Shown here piece after piece: positions 51,572 through 59,949 of a stretch of DNA of 64,000 nucleotides. The number at the start of each line of letters is the position of its first letter. Position 1 is the first letter of the stretch. A program made the translations under genes and the position numbers. The DNA comes from Chania fonticola_B (GTDB lineage Bacteria; Pseudomonadota; Gammaproteobacteria; Enterobacterales; Enterobacteriaceae), in NCBI RefSeq assembly GCF_048537545.1, contig NZ_CP183218.1. One strand, written 5' to 3'. Under the pieces are notes generated by a model, which saw only the letters and a program-made list of their open reading frames with translations, was not told the DNA's origin and did no database searches.

Positions 51572-52362
51572 GTTACGCCTTTACGGATACCCATTGCCAC
51601 TTTGATTTCCCGCCTTTTAGCGGGGATGAGCAAGCGAGCCTGGCACTGTCCGCGCAAGCTGGGGTGCAGCAAATTATTGTGCCAGCGGTAACGGCCGATC
51701 GCTTTGTGCGTATTCTCAAACTGGCGCGCGAACATACTCCGTTGTTTGCCGCGCTGGGGTTACACCCGCTGTATATCGCCCAGCACCATGATGAGCAGCT
51801 TGAACAACTGGCAGGTTTCCTGGCCAGTAAGCCGCATAAACTGGTGGCGGTGGGGGAGATTGGGCTGGATCTGTATATGGCCGAGCCGCAGTTTGAACGC
51901 CAACAGGCGTTGCTCAAGGCACAGCTGAAGCTGGCAAAGCAGTATGATCTGCCGGTGATCCTGCACTCTCGCCGTAGCCACGATCAGTTAGCTGCCGCAT
52001 TGCGTCGTACCGAGGTGCCGCGCCGTGGTGTGGTGCATGGCTTTGCTGGCAGTCTGGCTCAGGCGCAGGCCTTTATTCGCCTCGGTTATTACATTGGTGT
52101 AGGCGGCACGATCAGCTACGAGCGGGCGCAGAAAACCCGCCAGGTGATGGCGCAGTTGCCGTTGACCTCGCTGTTGCTGGAAACCGATGCGCCGGACATG
52201 CCATTGGCGGGTTATCAAGGGCAGCCGAACCGACCTGAACGGGCTGCGGAGGTATTTCAGGTACTCTGCCAACTGCGGCCTGAATCTGCCGACGACATTG
52301 CCGAACAGCTACAACAAAATAGCCAATCCCTGTTTGCATTAGATCCGTACCTCTCACTTTAA
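51568..52362 (+). CDS. yjjV: YjjV, TatD-family metal-dependent deoxyribonuclease
   Basis: 264 aa. TIM-barrel metal motifs: DTHCHFD, GEIGLD near residue 94, HSRRSHDQL near 134 and ETDAPDMP near 210. TatD-family enzymes are 3'-5' exo-DNases or related hydrolases in DNA repair. The GTG start overlaps the yjjU stop by 4 nt. E. coli yjjW-yjjI, which follow yjjV there, are missing; a nucleoside transporter follows instead. Confidence 0.93.
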   Translation: MSYAFTDTHCHFDFPPFSGDEQASLALSAQAGVQQIIVPAVTADRFVRILKLAREHTPLFAALGLHPLYIAQHHDEQLEQLAGFLASKPHKLVAVGEIGLDLYMAEPQFERQQALLKAQLKLAKQYDLPVILHSRRSHDQLAAALRRTEVPRRGVVHGFAGSLAQAQAFIRLGYYIGVGGTISYERAQKTRQVMAQLPLTSLLLETDAPDMPLAGYQGQPNRPERAAEVFQVLCQLRPESADDIAEQLQQNSQSLFALDPYLSL

Positions 52363-52363
52363 A

Positions 52364-52379
52364 TGTGATTTGAATCACG
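52364..52379 (+). promoter_or_regulatory. CRP site upstream of the nucleoside transporter
   Basis: TGTGATTTGAATCACG, TGTGA-N6-TCAC with one terminal mismatch, two nt after the yjjV stop. CRP control fits nucleoside uptake genes. A TTTGCATT word (52333-52340) resembles a CytR half-site. Confidence 0.7.
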
Positions 52380-52539
52380 TTGTGTGATTTTCAGTTACTT
52401 CCACTTGTATATATTTGTGACATAAAACGAGTCTCATCCCGCCTCGCTCAGTATAATTGCGTCCCATTATCGCCCTTGGGCAACCCGTTTTATCCTGCGG
52501 GTCGGGGGCATTTCTTCTTCGCAACAGGGACATATTCGT

Positions 52540-53817
52540 ATGCAACTCTTCATGAGCCTGGTCGGTATGGTGGTCTTGATCGCCATTGCGGTGCTGCTTT
52601 CCAGCAACCGGCGCGCTATTAAACTGCGTACCGTACTCGGCGCGTTTATCATCCAGGTTGGCATTGGCGCGCTAGTGCTCTATGTCCCGATCGGGCGACG
52701 TATTCTTGGTGGCATGTCGGAAGGGGTGGCAAACGTCATCGCTTACGGTAACGAGGGCATCTCTTTTATCTTTGGTGGCCTGGTTTCCGACAAAATGTTT
52801 GAAGTGTTCGGCGGTGGCGGCTTCGTGTTCGCCCTGCGCGTGTTACCGGTGATTGTGTTCTTCTCCTCGCTGATTGCGGTGCTCTATTACCTGGGCATCA
52901 TGCAGGTGGTGATCAAGCTCCTCGGCGGTGGTTTACATAAGCTGTTGGGTACTTCGCGGACGGAATCGCTGTCAGCCACGGCCAATATTTTTGTGGGGCA
53001 GACCGAAGCGCCGCTGGTGGTGCGCCCTTATATCGCCACCATGACCCAGTCGGAACTGTTTGCCGTGATGTGCGGCGGCCTGGCTTCGGTAGCCGGTTCC
53101 GTGCTGGCGGGCTATGCCCAGATGGGGGTACCGTTGGAATACCTGATCGCCGCGTCCTTTATGGCCGCGCCGGGTGGGCTGTTGTTTGCCAAACTGATGG
53201 TGCCGGAAACCGAAAATACCCAAGACCGAGCCGATGCGATGAAGCTGATCGCCGAAGATGACCGCCCGGCCAACGTCATCGACGCTGCTGCCTCGGGTGC
53301 GGCATCCGGTATGCAGTTGGCGCTGAACGTGGGGGCGATGCTGTTGGCATTTATCGCTCTGATCGCGTTGCTTAACGGTATTCTTGGCGGTATTGGTGGC
53401 TGGTTCGATTTCCCACAGCTGTCGCTGGAGCTGATCCTGGGCTGGGTGTTCTCGCCAATCGCGTTCCTGATTGGTGTGCCTTGGAGTGAAGCGATGGTGG
53501 CCGGTTCGTTTATCGGGCAGAAGGTGATCGTTAACGAATTCGTGGCCTACATGAACTTTGGTGCCTACCTGCGTCCAGATGACGTGGTGGCTGCTGAGGG
53601 TCTACAGGTGTTGTCACAGCACACCAAGGCGATCATCTCCTTCGCGCTGTGTGGGTTTGCCAACCTGTCTTCCGTAGCGATCCTGCTGGGTGGTCTAGGC
53701 AGCATGGCGCCAGGCCGTCGTCACGACATTGCTCGTTTCGGGTTGAAAGCCGTGGCAGCCGGTACCTTATCCAACCTGATGAGTGCCACCATCGCCGGAT
53801 TCTTCCTGGCGTTGTAA
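52540..53817 (+). CDS. Concentrative nucleoside transporter (CNT/NupC family)
   Basis: 425 aa with 10-13 hydrophobic segments. CNT hallmarks: FGSLVSDKM-like FGGLVSDKMFEVFG, FVGQTEAPLVVRPY near residue 148, and the C-terminal NLMSATIAGFFLAL. It is closest by eye to the NupX/NupC group. Proton or sodium-coupled import of nucleosides that the downstream deo enzymes degrade. It has a CRP site and a terminator of its own and lies just upstream of deoC, giving a functional link. Confidence 0.9.
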   Translation: MQLFMSLVGMVVLIAIAVLLSSNRRAIKLRTVLGAFIIQVGIGALVLYVPIGRRILGGMSEGVANVIAYGNEGISFIFGGLVSDKMFEVFGGGGFVFALRVLPVIVFFSSLIAVLYYLGIMQVVIKLLGGGLHKLLGTSRTESLSATANIFVGQTEAPLVVRPYIATMTQSELFAVMCGGLASVAGSVLAGYAQMGVPLEYLIAASFMAAPGGLLFAKLMVPETENTQDRADAMKLIAEDDRPANVIDAAASGAASGMQLALNVGAMLLAFIALIALLNGILGGIGGWFDFPQLSLELILGWVFSPIAFLIGVPWSEAMVAGSFIGQKVIVNEFVAYMNFGAYLRPDDVVAAEGLQVLSQHTKAIISFALCGFANLSSVAILLGGLGSMAPGRRHDIARFGLKAVAAGTLSNLMSATIAGFFLAL

Positions 53818-53834
53818 GCTATACTTGGTATCAA

Positions 53835-53862
53835 CAATCAGGCTCCTGAAGGGGCCTGGTTG
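53835..53862 (+). terminator. Terminator of the nucleoside transporter gene
   Basis: CAATCAGGCTCC - TGAA - GGGGCCTGGTTG, 12 bp including two G-U pairs, 17 nt after the stop. T-run is poor. Confidence 0.65.
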
Positions 53863-53933
53863 CCTGCCAAAAGGGCATTCGCCTGATGACCGCCGTCTCT
53901 TTAGTGAATTTGTGAACAATATCGCGTTATTTT

Positions 53934-54027
53934 GTGATGATCTTCACATATAATTCAGTCCTGTTACAGTGCTATCCTGTGTAGTGTGAATCAGAGCACA
54001 AATATGCCAGAGTGATCGTGTTCAAAT
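53934..54027 (+). promoter_or_regulatory. deo promoter: two CRP sites, DeoR-like word, -10
   Basis: CRP site A TGTGATGATCTTCACA (53934-53949) is a perfect consensus pair; CRP site B TGTGAATCAGAGCACA (53986-54001) has one mismatch. Their centres are 52 bp apart, as at E. coli deoP2, where CytR binds between them. A DeoR-like TGTTACAGTGCTATCC lies at 53963-53978 (11 of 16). TCAAAT at 54022-54027 sits where a -10 would be if site B is at -40.5. Confidence 0.75.
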
Positions 54028-54170
54028 GGCGATTGCTGGCTATGCGAAAATCGAAGGGCTATGTGCGGTGAGAAGGATCTCAGTTGCTGGCGTGGGAAGA
54101 CTATCCCGCGCGCTATCTTCAAGGAACCAAGTCCGCTCGCCAACATCAGAATGCTCAGTTGGAGAGTTTT

Positions 54171-54950
54171 ATGACCGAATTAACCGCAGCAGCGCAACGC
54201 GCGCTGAACCTGATGGATTTAACCACGCTGAACGAAGATGACACCGACGAGAAAGTGATCGCGTTGTGTCGTCAGGCGAACAGCCCGGCAGGCCATACTG
54301 CCGCCATCTGCATCTATCCGCGTTTTATCCCGATTGCCCGCAAAACGCTGCGTGAGCAGGGGACGCCAGATATCCGTATCGCCACCGTCACCAACTTCCC
54401 CCATGGCAATGATGATATCGACATCGCCGTGGCAGAAACCCGTGCGGCCATCGCCTACGGTGCCGATGAAGTTGACGTGGTATTCCCTTACCGTGCCCTG
54501 ATGGCCGGTAACGAGGAAGTCGGGTTTGAGCTGGTCAAACAGTGCAAGCAGGCCTGCGCCGCTGCCAACGTGCTGCTGAAAGTGATCATCGAAACCGGTG
54601 AGCTGAAGCAGGCGGAACTGATCCGTAAAGCCTCCGAGATCTCTATCAAGGCTGGTGCTGATTTTATCAAGACTTCTACCGGTAAGGTGCCGGTCAACGC
54701 CACGCTGGAAAGCGCTGAGCTGATGATGACCGTGATCCGTGATATGGGCGTAGGCAAAACCGTTGGCTTCAAGCCAGCCGGTGGCGTGCGTACCGCTGAA
54801 GATGCTCAACAGTATCTGCAACTTGCCGGGCGTCTGCTGGGAGAAGACTGGGCCGACGCGCGCCACTTCCGCTTTGGTGCTTCGAGCCTGTTAGCCAGCC
54901 TGCTGACCACGCTGGGGCATAGCACCCAAGCCGCTGGTAACGGTTACTGA
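54171..54950 (+). CDS. deoC: DeoC, deoxyribose-phosphate aldolase
   Basis: 259 aa from ATG 54171, the E. coli length; GGAG precedes it. TIM-barrel aldolase with the Schiff-base lysine in FIKTSTGK near residue 167 and the proton-relay lysine in GFKPAGGVR near 201. It splits deoxyribose-5-phosphate to acetaldehyde and glyceraldehyde-3-phosphate. First gene of deoCABD. Confidence 0.97.
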   Translation: MTELTAAAQRALNLMDLTTLNEDDTDEKVIALCRQANSPAGHTAAICIYPRFIPIARKTLREQGTPDIRIATVTNFPHGNDDIDIAVAETRAAIAYGADEVDVVFPYRALMAGNEEVGFELVKQCKQACAAANVLLKVIIETGELKQAELIRKASEISIKAGADFIKTSTGKVPVNATLESAELMMTVIRDMGVGKTVGFKPAGGVRTAEDAQQYLQLAGRLLGEDWADARHFRFGASSLLASLLTTLGHSTQAAGNGY

Positions 54951-54974
54951 TTTTCTCTCACGTCTTGTTGTGTT

Positions 54975-54993
54975 GGGGCTGCCAAGCGGCCCC
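54975..54993 (+). other. Hairpin between deoC and deoA
   Basis: GGGGCTGC - CAA - GCGGCCCC (one U-G pair) in the 101-nt deoC-deoA gap. No T-run; likely an mRNA-stability element within the operon. Confidence 0.5.
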
Positions 54994-55051
54994 GTTAACG
55001 CAGCGCGCAGGCGTATCGAATGACTCTATTTAGCTAAAACAGGGGGCTACT

Positions 55052-56374
55052 TTGTTCTTGGCACAAGAAATAATCCGTAAAAAACGTGACGGGCAACCGT
55101 TGAGCGAAGCTGAGATCCGCTTCTTCATTAACGGCATTCGCGATAACGTGGTGTCAGAAGGGCAGATTGCTGCGCTGGCGATGACCATCTATTTCCACGA
55201 CATGACCATGCCAGAGCGTGTGGCGCTGACCATGGCAATGCGTGATTCCGGCACGGTGCTGGACTGGAAAAGCCTGTCGCTGAACGGCCCGATTGTGGAT
55301 AAACACTCTACCGGCGGCGTGGGCGACGTGACTTCGCTGATGCTTGGCCCGATGGTGGCAGCCTGTGGCGGCTACGTACCGATGATTTCAGGCCGTGGTC
55401 TGGGCCACACTGGCGGTACGCTGGACAAACTGGAAGCGATCCCAGGTTTTGATATTTTCCCGGATGACAACGCGTTCCGTAAGATCATCAAAGACGTTGG
55501 CGTGGCGATTATCGGCCAGACCAGTTCACTGGCTCCGGCAGACAAGCGTTTCTACGCGACGCGCGATATCACCGCTACCGTCGACTCCATTCCGCTGATC
55601 ACCGGCTCTATTCTGGCTAAGAAACTGGCCGAAGGGCTGGATGCGTTGGTGATGGACGTGAAGGTTGGCAGCGGAGCCTTTATGCCGACCTACCAGCTTT
55701 CTGACGATTTGGCCCAGGCGATCGTGGGCGTTGCGAACGGTGCCGGTTGCAAGACGACCGCGCTGTTGACCGATATGAACCAGGTGCTGGCTTCCAGCGC
55801 CGGTAATGCGGTCGAAGTGCGTGAAGCGGTACGCTTCCTGACCGGGGAGTATCGCAATCCGCGTCTGCTGGAAGTGACCATGGCGTTGAGCGTGGAAATG
55901 CTGCTGTCTGGCGGCCTGGCTTCCGACGATGCTGACGCTCGTGCCAAACTGCAGGCGGTGCTGGATAACGGCAAAGCGGCGGAAATCTTTGGCCGCATGG
56001 TGGCGGCACAGAAAGGCCCAAGCGATTTTATCGAGCGTTACGACAGCTATCTGCCAGCCGCGACGTTAACCAAGCCGGTTTATGCCGAGAAACCAGGTAT
56101 CATTACCGCGATGGATACCCGTGCTCTGGGTATGGCGGTGGTGTCACTGGGCGGTGGCCGTCGTCGTGCGACCGACAGCATCGACTACAGCGTGGGCCTG
56201 ACCGATGTGGCCCGCCTTGGCGACACTGTCGATACGCAGCGTCCATTGGCGGTTATCCATGCCAACGACGAAGAAAGCTGGCAGCAGGCGGCAGATGCGG
56301 TACGCAGCGCGATGGTTCTGGGCGACAAAGCGCCAGAAGTCACGCCGGTGGTTTACAAACGCATCACCGAATAA
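55052..56374 (+). CDS. deoA: DeoA, thymidine phosphorylase
   Basis: 440 aa, equal to E. coli, which also begins TTG-TTC (Met-Phe-Leu-Ala-Gln). Glycosyltransferase family 3 motifs: KHSTGGVGDVTS near residue 84 (phosphate binding), SGRGLGHTGGT near 113 and DVKVGSGAF near 200. It phosphorolyses thymidine to thymine and deoxyribose-1-phosphate. AGGGGG precedes the TTG. Confidence 0.97.
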   Translation: MFLAQEIIRKKRDGQPLSEAEIRFFINGIRDNVVSEGQIAALAMTIYFHDMTMPERVALTMAMRDSGTVLDWKSLSLNGPIVDKHSTGGVGDVTSLMLGPMVAACGGYVPMISGRGLGHTGGTLDKLEAIPGFDIFPDDNAFRKIIKDVGVAIIGQTSSLAPADKRFYATRDITATVDSIPLITGSILAKKLAEGLDALVMDVKVGSGAFMPTYQLSDDLAQAIVGVANGAGCKTTALLTDMNQVLASSAGNAVEVREAVRFLTGEYRNPRLLEVTMALSVEMLLSGGLASDDADARAKLQAVLDNGKAAEIFGRMVAAQKGPSDFIERYDSYLPAATLTKPVYAEKPGIITAMDTRALGMAVVSLGGGRRRATDSIDYSVGLTDVARLGDTVDTQRPLAVIHANDEESWQQAADAVRSAMVLGDKAPEVTPVVYKRITE

Positions 56375-56448
56375 CCTCTGTCTAAAGAATCAGGAGTGGC
56401 AGCGGCCTTTTCGCTGTCGCCCTCAGCGTGAATACGCAGGAGAGTATG

Positions 56449-57672
56449 ATGAAACGTACATTTATTATGGTATTAGACTCATTCGGCATTGGCGCGAGTG
56501 AAGATGCCAAAAGCTTTGGTGATGAAGGTTCCGATACCCTTGGCCATATCGCTGCTGCCTGTGCGCGCGGCGAAGCCAACGTGGGCCGTAGCGGCCCGCT
56601 GACCCTGCCAAACCTGAGCCGTTTGGGCTTGGGCAAAGCGGCGGAAGAATCGACCGGCAAGTTCCCGGAAGGGTTGGATAAAGACGCTGAAATCATCGGT
56701 GCTTACGGCCATGCCAGCGAGCTTTCCTCCGGTAAAGATACGCCATCAGGTCACTGGGAAATTGCCGGTGTGCCAGTCTTGTTCGACTGGGGCTACTTCT
56801 CGGACGAGCACAACAGCTTCCCGCAGGAACTGCTGGACAAGCTGGTGGCGCGTGCCAACCTGCCAGGCTACCTCGGTAACTGCCATTCATCCGGTACCGT
56901 GATCCTGGATCAACTGGGCGAAGAGCATATGAAAACCGGCAAGCCGATTTTCTACACCTCTGCGGACTCGGTGTTCCAGATTGCCTGCCATGAAGAGACT
57001 TTCGGCCTGGATCGCCTGTACGAGCTGTGTGAGATCGCTCGTGAAGAGTTGACCGAAGGTGGCTACAACATCGGCCGTGTGATTGCCCGTCCGTTCCTGG
57101 GGAATAAGCCAGGTGAGTTCCAGCGTACCGGTAACCGTCACGATCTGGCCGTGGAACCCCCGGCTCCAACCGTGCTGAAAAAGCTGGTAGATGAGAAGGG
57201 TGGCGAAGTGGTTTCCATCGGTAAGATTGCCGATATCTATGCCAACGTAGGGATCACCAAGAAGGTGAAAGCTACCGGGATCGACGCCCTGTTCGACGCC
57301 ACCTTGATCGAGATGGAAAAAGCCGGTGACAACACCATCGTGTTCACCAACTTTGTTGATTTCGACTCCTCCTACGGCCACCGCCGTGACGTGGCTGGCT
57401 ATGCTGCCGCGCTGGAGCTGTTCGACCGCCGTCTGCCAGAGCTGCTGAAGCTGGTGAAAGGGGATGACATCATCATCTTCACCGCTGACCACGGCTGCGA
57501 CCCGACCTGGCCAGGCACCGACCACACCCGTGAGCACATCCCGGTTCTGGTCTATGGCCCGAAAGTCAAACCAGGTTCGCTGGGGCATCGCGAAACCTTC
57601 GCCGATATCGGCCAGACCGTCGCCAGCTATTTTGGCGTATCGCCGATGGATTACGGCAAATCCATGTTTTAA
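56449..57672 (+). CDS. deoB: DeoB, phosphopentomutase
   Basis: 407 aa from the second of two adjacent ATGs (56449), the E. coli length. Alkaline-phosphatase-like fold: metal ligand Asp in MVLDSFGIG, the phosphorylated threonine in KDTPSGHWEIAG near residue 97, and TADHGCDPTWPG plus TDHTREHIPVL near the end. It converts deoxyribose-1-phosphate to the 5-phosphate for DeoC. Confidence 0.97.
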   Translation: MKRTFIMVLDSFGIGASEDAKSFGDEGSDTLGHIAAACARGEANVGRSGPLTLPNLSRLGLGKAAEESTGKFPEGLDKDAEIIGAYGHASELSSGKDTPSGHWEIAGVPVLFDWGYFSDEHNSFPQELLDKLVARANLPGYLGNCHSSGTVILDQLGEEHMKTGKPIFYTSADSVFQIACHEETFGLDRLYELCEIAREELTEGGYNIGRVIARPFLGNKPGEFQRTGNRHDLAVEPPAPTVLKKLVDEKGGEVVSIGKIADIYANVGITKKVKATGIDALFDATLIEMEKAGDNTIVFTNFVDFDSSYGHRRDVAGYAAALELFDRRLPELLKLVKGDDIIIFTADHGCDPTWPGTDHTREHIPVLVYGPKVKPGSLGHRETFADIGQTVASYFGVSPMDYGKSMF

Positions 57673-57684
57673 TATCGCTTTAAT

Positions 57685-57711
57685 GACGCTGGCCTTGATG
57701 CCAGCGTCTTT
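57685..57711 (+). terminator. Terminator-like hairpin between deoB and deoD
   Basis: GACGCTGGC - CTTGAT - GCCAGCGTC, then TTTATTTC, inside the operon, 12 nt after deoB and 27 nt before deoD. It looks like a real intrinsic terminator, so deoD would be expressed less than deoCAB unless it has its own promoter. Confidence 0.7.
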
Positions 57712-57737
57712 ATTTCAATGAATTGAGGGAAGTGATT

Positions 57738-58469
57738 ATGGCAACGCCACATATTAATGCTGAGATGGGTGATTTCGCTGATGTAGTGCTGATGCCGGGG
57801 GATCCGCTGCGGGCAAAATATATCGCAGAAACCTTCCTGGAAGGCGCAGTGGAAGTGAACAACGTGCGTGGCATGTTGGGTTTCACCGGCACCTACAAAG
57901 GTCGTAAAATCTCGGTAATGGGCCACGGCATGGGCATCCCATCCTGCTCTATCTATGCGCGTGAACTGATTGCCGAGTTTGGCGTGAAGAAAATCATCCG
58001 TGTCGGCTCTTGTGGCGCCGTGCGTGATGACGTCAAACTGCGTGATGTGGTGATCGGCATGGGGGCTTGTACCGATTCCCAGGTTAACCGTATGCGCTTC
58101 AAAGGCCACGACTATGCGGCCATTGCGGATTTCGACATGGTGCGTAATGCGGTAGACGCTGCGGCTGCTCAGGGCATCCCTGCACGTGTGGGTAATATCT
58201 TCTCCGCCGATCTGTTCTACACGCCAGATCCGGATATGTTCCAGGTGATGAAGAAGTACGGCATCCTGGGCGTAGAGATGGAAGCGGCAGGCATCTACGG
58301 CGTGGCCGCAGAGCTGTATGAAGAGTTTGGTAGCACGGCGTTGACCATCTGCACCGTTTCCGACCATATCCTGCGTCACGAGCAGACCACTGCTGCCGAG
58401 CGTCAGACCACCTTTAACGAGATGATCGTTATCGCGCTGGAATCTGTCCTGCTGGGCGACAAAGCGTAA
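57738..58469 (+). CDS. deoD: DeoD, purine-nucleoside phosphorylase
   Basis: 243 aa, four longer than E. coli DeoD (239). Hexameric PNP family: MPGDPLRAKYIAET, GMGIPSCSIYARE, RVGSCGAV, GVEMEAAGIYGVAAE and SDH near residue 206. The extra four residues (ELYEEF where E. coli has EF) fall after the substrate-site MEAAGIYG block, in a surface loop. It phosphorolyses purine (deoxy)nucleosides. Last gene of the operon, followed by a terminator. Confidence 0.96.
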   Translation: MATPHINAEMGDFADVVLMPGDPLRAKYIAETFLEGAVEVNNVRGMLGFTGTYKGRKISVMGHGMGIPSCSIYARELIAEFGVKKIIRVGSCGAVRDDVKLRDVVIGMGACTDSQVNRMRFKGHDYAAIADFDMVRNAVDAAAAQGIPARVGNIFSADLFYTPDPDMFQVMKKYGILGVEMEAAGIYGVAAELYEEFGSTALTICTVSDHILRHEQTTAAERQTTFNEMIVIALESVLLGDKA

Positions 58470-58478
58470 TGACCTCGC

Positions 58479-58505
58479 GGGCGCAGCACGCTGCGCCCCA
58501 TTTTA
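58479..58505 (+). terminator. Terminator of the deo operon
   Basis: GGGCGCAG - CACG - CTGCGCCC followed by CATTTTA, 10 nt after deoD. Confidence 0.85.
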
Positions 58506-58570
58506 TCTATTCACCCTTATACCAACCTTTCTAGCTAATTCTTTACCTTTCCGCTAATTAGCGCTATTAC

Positions 58571-58605
58571 TCTATTCATCTATCTATTCACTAATCTATT
58601 CAGCG
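58571..58605 (+). repeat. Three 12-bp tandem repeats abutting the hipH start
   Basis: TCTATTCA begins at 58571, 58583 and 58595, an exact 12-bp period; the last unit ends at the ATG. A fourth TCTATTCA lies at 58506. No Shine-Dalgarno sequence precedes hipH, so these repeats form its whole leader. Confidence 0.75.
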
Positions 58606-59949
58606 ATGAGCACAGTCGAAAAAATTCTGCGTAATGGACCCGCTTCTTCCCGGGAACTGACTGCCGCATTGGGGATCAGCCAACCCACGCTGTCGCGCCG
58701 TATCCGCGATTTGGCAAGATCGGTTCTGGTCATCGACAAAGGCAGATCCACGCGTTATGCGCTCAGGCGGGAGGTGGCTGGTGAGTCGAATTTCCCACTG
58801 TATCAAATCGATAAGCTGGGTAAGGCGCATCTGTTTGCCACGCTCTATTCCCTCTATCCGGCAGACAGCTGCGCGGTGTTCGATGAACAAAGCGGTAAGT
58901 GGCAGTTGTATGATGGTTTGCCTTGGTATCTGAACGATCTGCGCCCGGTAGGTTTTCTTGGCCGCGCCTGGGGGAAAGCCGTTGCACGGCAGCTAAAGTT
59001 GCCGGAAGACGTTCTGCAATGGAATGAAGAACAGCGCCTGGTAGCGCTTTGTCATTATGGTGAGGATATGAGTGGCGATCTGTTGCCAGGCGCAGAGAGT
59101 TATCAGCGTTGGTTAACGCGTGCGGCTGAAATCCCGGTACCGATGGCGGGCAAGGCCAAGCATTACGCTACGCTGTCTACACGCGCATTAGCGGGGGAAC
59201 TGATTGGTTCTTCTGCCAGTGGCGAGCAGCCCAAGTTTAGTGCCTATGCCGAACTGTCGGGAGGTCGCCGAAGTCATGTGTTGGTGAAGTTCAGTACGGT
59301 ACCGGACAACGCCATTGCGCAACGCTGGAGCGATTTGCTAATCGCAGAGTCATTGGCATTGCAAGTGGTTGCAGAGGCCGGGTTGTGTTCCGCACCGACA
59401 AAGGTGCTGTTTGGCGATAACCAACAGTGTTTTTTGGAGATCGAACGGTTTGATCGTATTGGTGAACATGGGAGAGTCGCTCTGGTTTCACTGGAAGCGT
59501 TGGATGCCGAGTTTAGCGGCAGCGGCGGGGCTAACTGGGTCACCGCAGCGGAAAAGCTATTGCAGCAGGGGATCATCGATCATCAAACCTGGAAAACAAT
59601 CGGTCTATATTGGGCATTTGGCAGGCTGATCGCCAATAGCGATATGCACCAGGGGAATCTATCGTTCCTGCGTACGGAGCAGTGGCCGATGGTATTGGCT
59701 CCGTTGTATGACATGTTGCCGATGGCGTTTGCCCCTGCCAATAGCGGTAATATGCGAAAAACAGCGGTGGAAATCAGATTGGGCAATGAGGTCAACGGCC
59801 CCATTTGGCGGCAGGCCGAGTTGATGGCGGTTGAATTCTGGCAGCGTACGGCACAACATCCGCAGATCAGCGAATCGTTCCGGGCCATTGCTGCTCAAAT
59901 GCGGGTACAGCTTCAGGCGCTGAACGATCGTATTCAGCGCTTGGCTTAA
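58606..59949 (+). CDS. hipH: HipH (YjjJ), HipA-like kinase toxin with N-terminal winged helix
   Basis: 447 aa (E. coli YjjJ 443). Residues 1-60 are a winged helix (SRELTAALGISQPTLSRRIRDL). From about 150 a HipA-like kinase follows, with GSSASGEQPKFSAY (P-loop-like), VKFST, ANSDMHQGNLSF near residue 347 (catalytic Asp and Asn) and LAPLYDMLPM near 365 (metal Asp). E. coli HipH is reported as a growth inhibitor that works without a co-encoded antitoxin. The fused winged helix may be its own regulator. Stops overlap those of convergent ytjB. Confidence 0.9.
   Translation: MSTVEKILRNGPASSRELTAALGISQPTLSRRIRDLARSVLVIDKGRSTRYALRREVAGESNFPLYQIDKLGKAHLFATLYSLYPADSCAVFDEQSGKWQLYDGLPWYLNDLRPVGFLGRAWGKAVARQLKLPEDVLQWNEEQRLVALCHYGEDMSGDLLPGAESYQRWLTRAAEIPVPMAGKAKHYATLSTRALAGELIGSSASGEQPKFSAYAELSGGRRSHVLVKFSTVPDNAIAQRWSDLLIAESLALQVVAEAGLCSAPTKVLFGDNQQCFLEIERFDRIGEHGRVALVSLEALDAEFSGSGGANWVTAAEKLLQQGIIDHQTWKTIGLYWAFGRLIANSDMHQGNLSFLRTEQWPMVLAPLYDMLPMAFAPANSGNMRKTAVEIRLGNEVNGPIWRQAELMAVEFWQRTAQHPQISESFRAIAAQMRVQLQALNDRIQRLA

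Larger units (their letters stand above)
53818..54170. other. Gene-free spacer holding the deo control region
   Basis: 353 nt. It contains the transporter terminator (53835-53862), two CRP sites with a DeoR-like word between them (53934-54001), and a long leader to deoC. I see no small gene in the leader. Confidence 0.7.
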
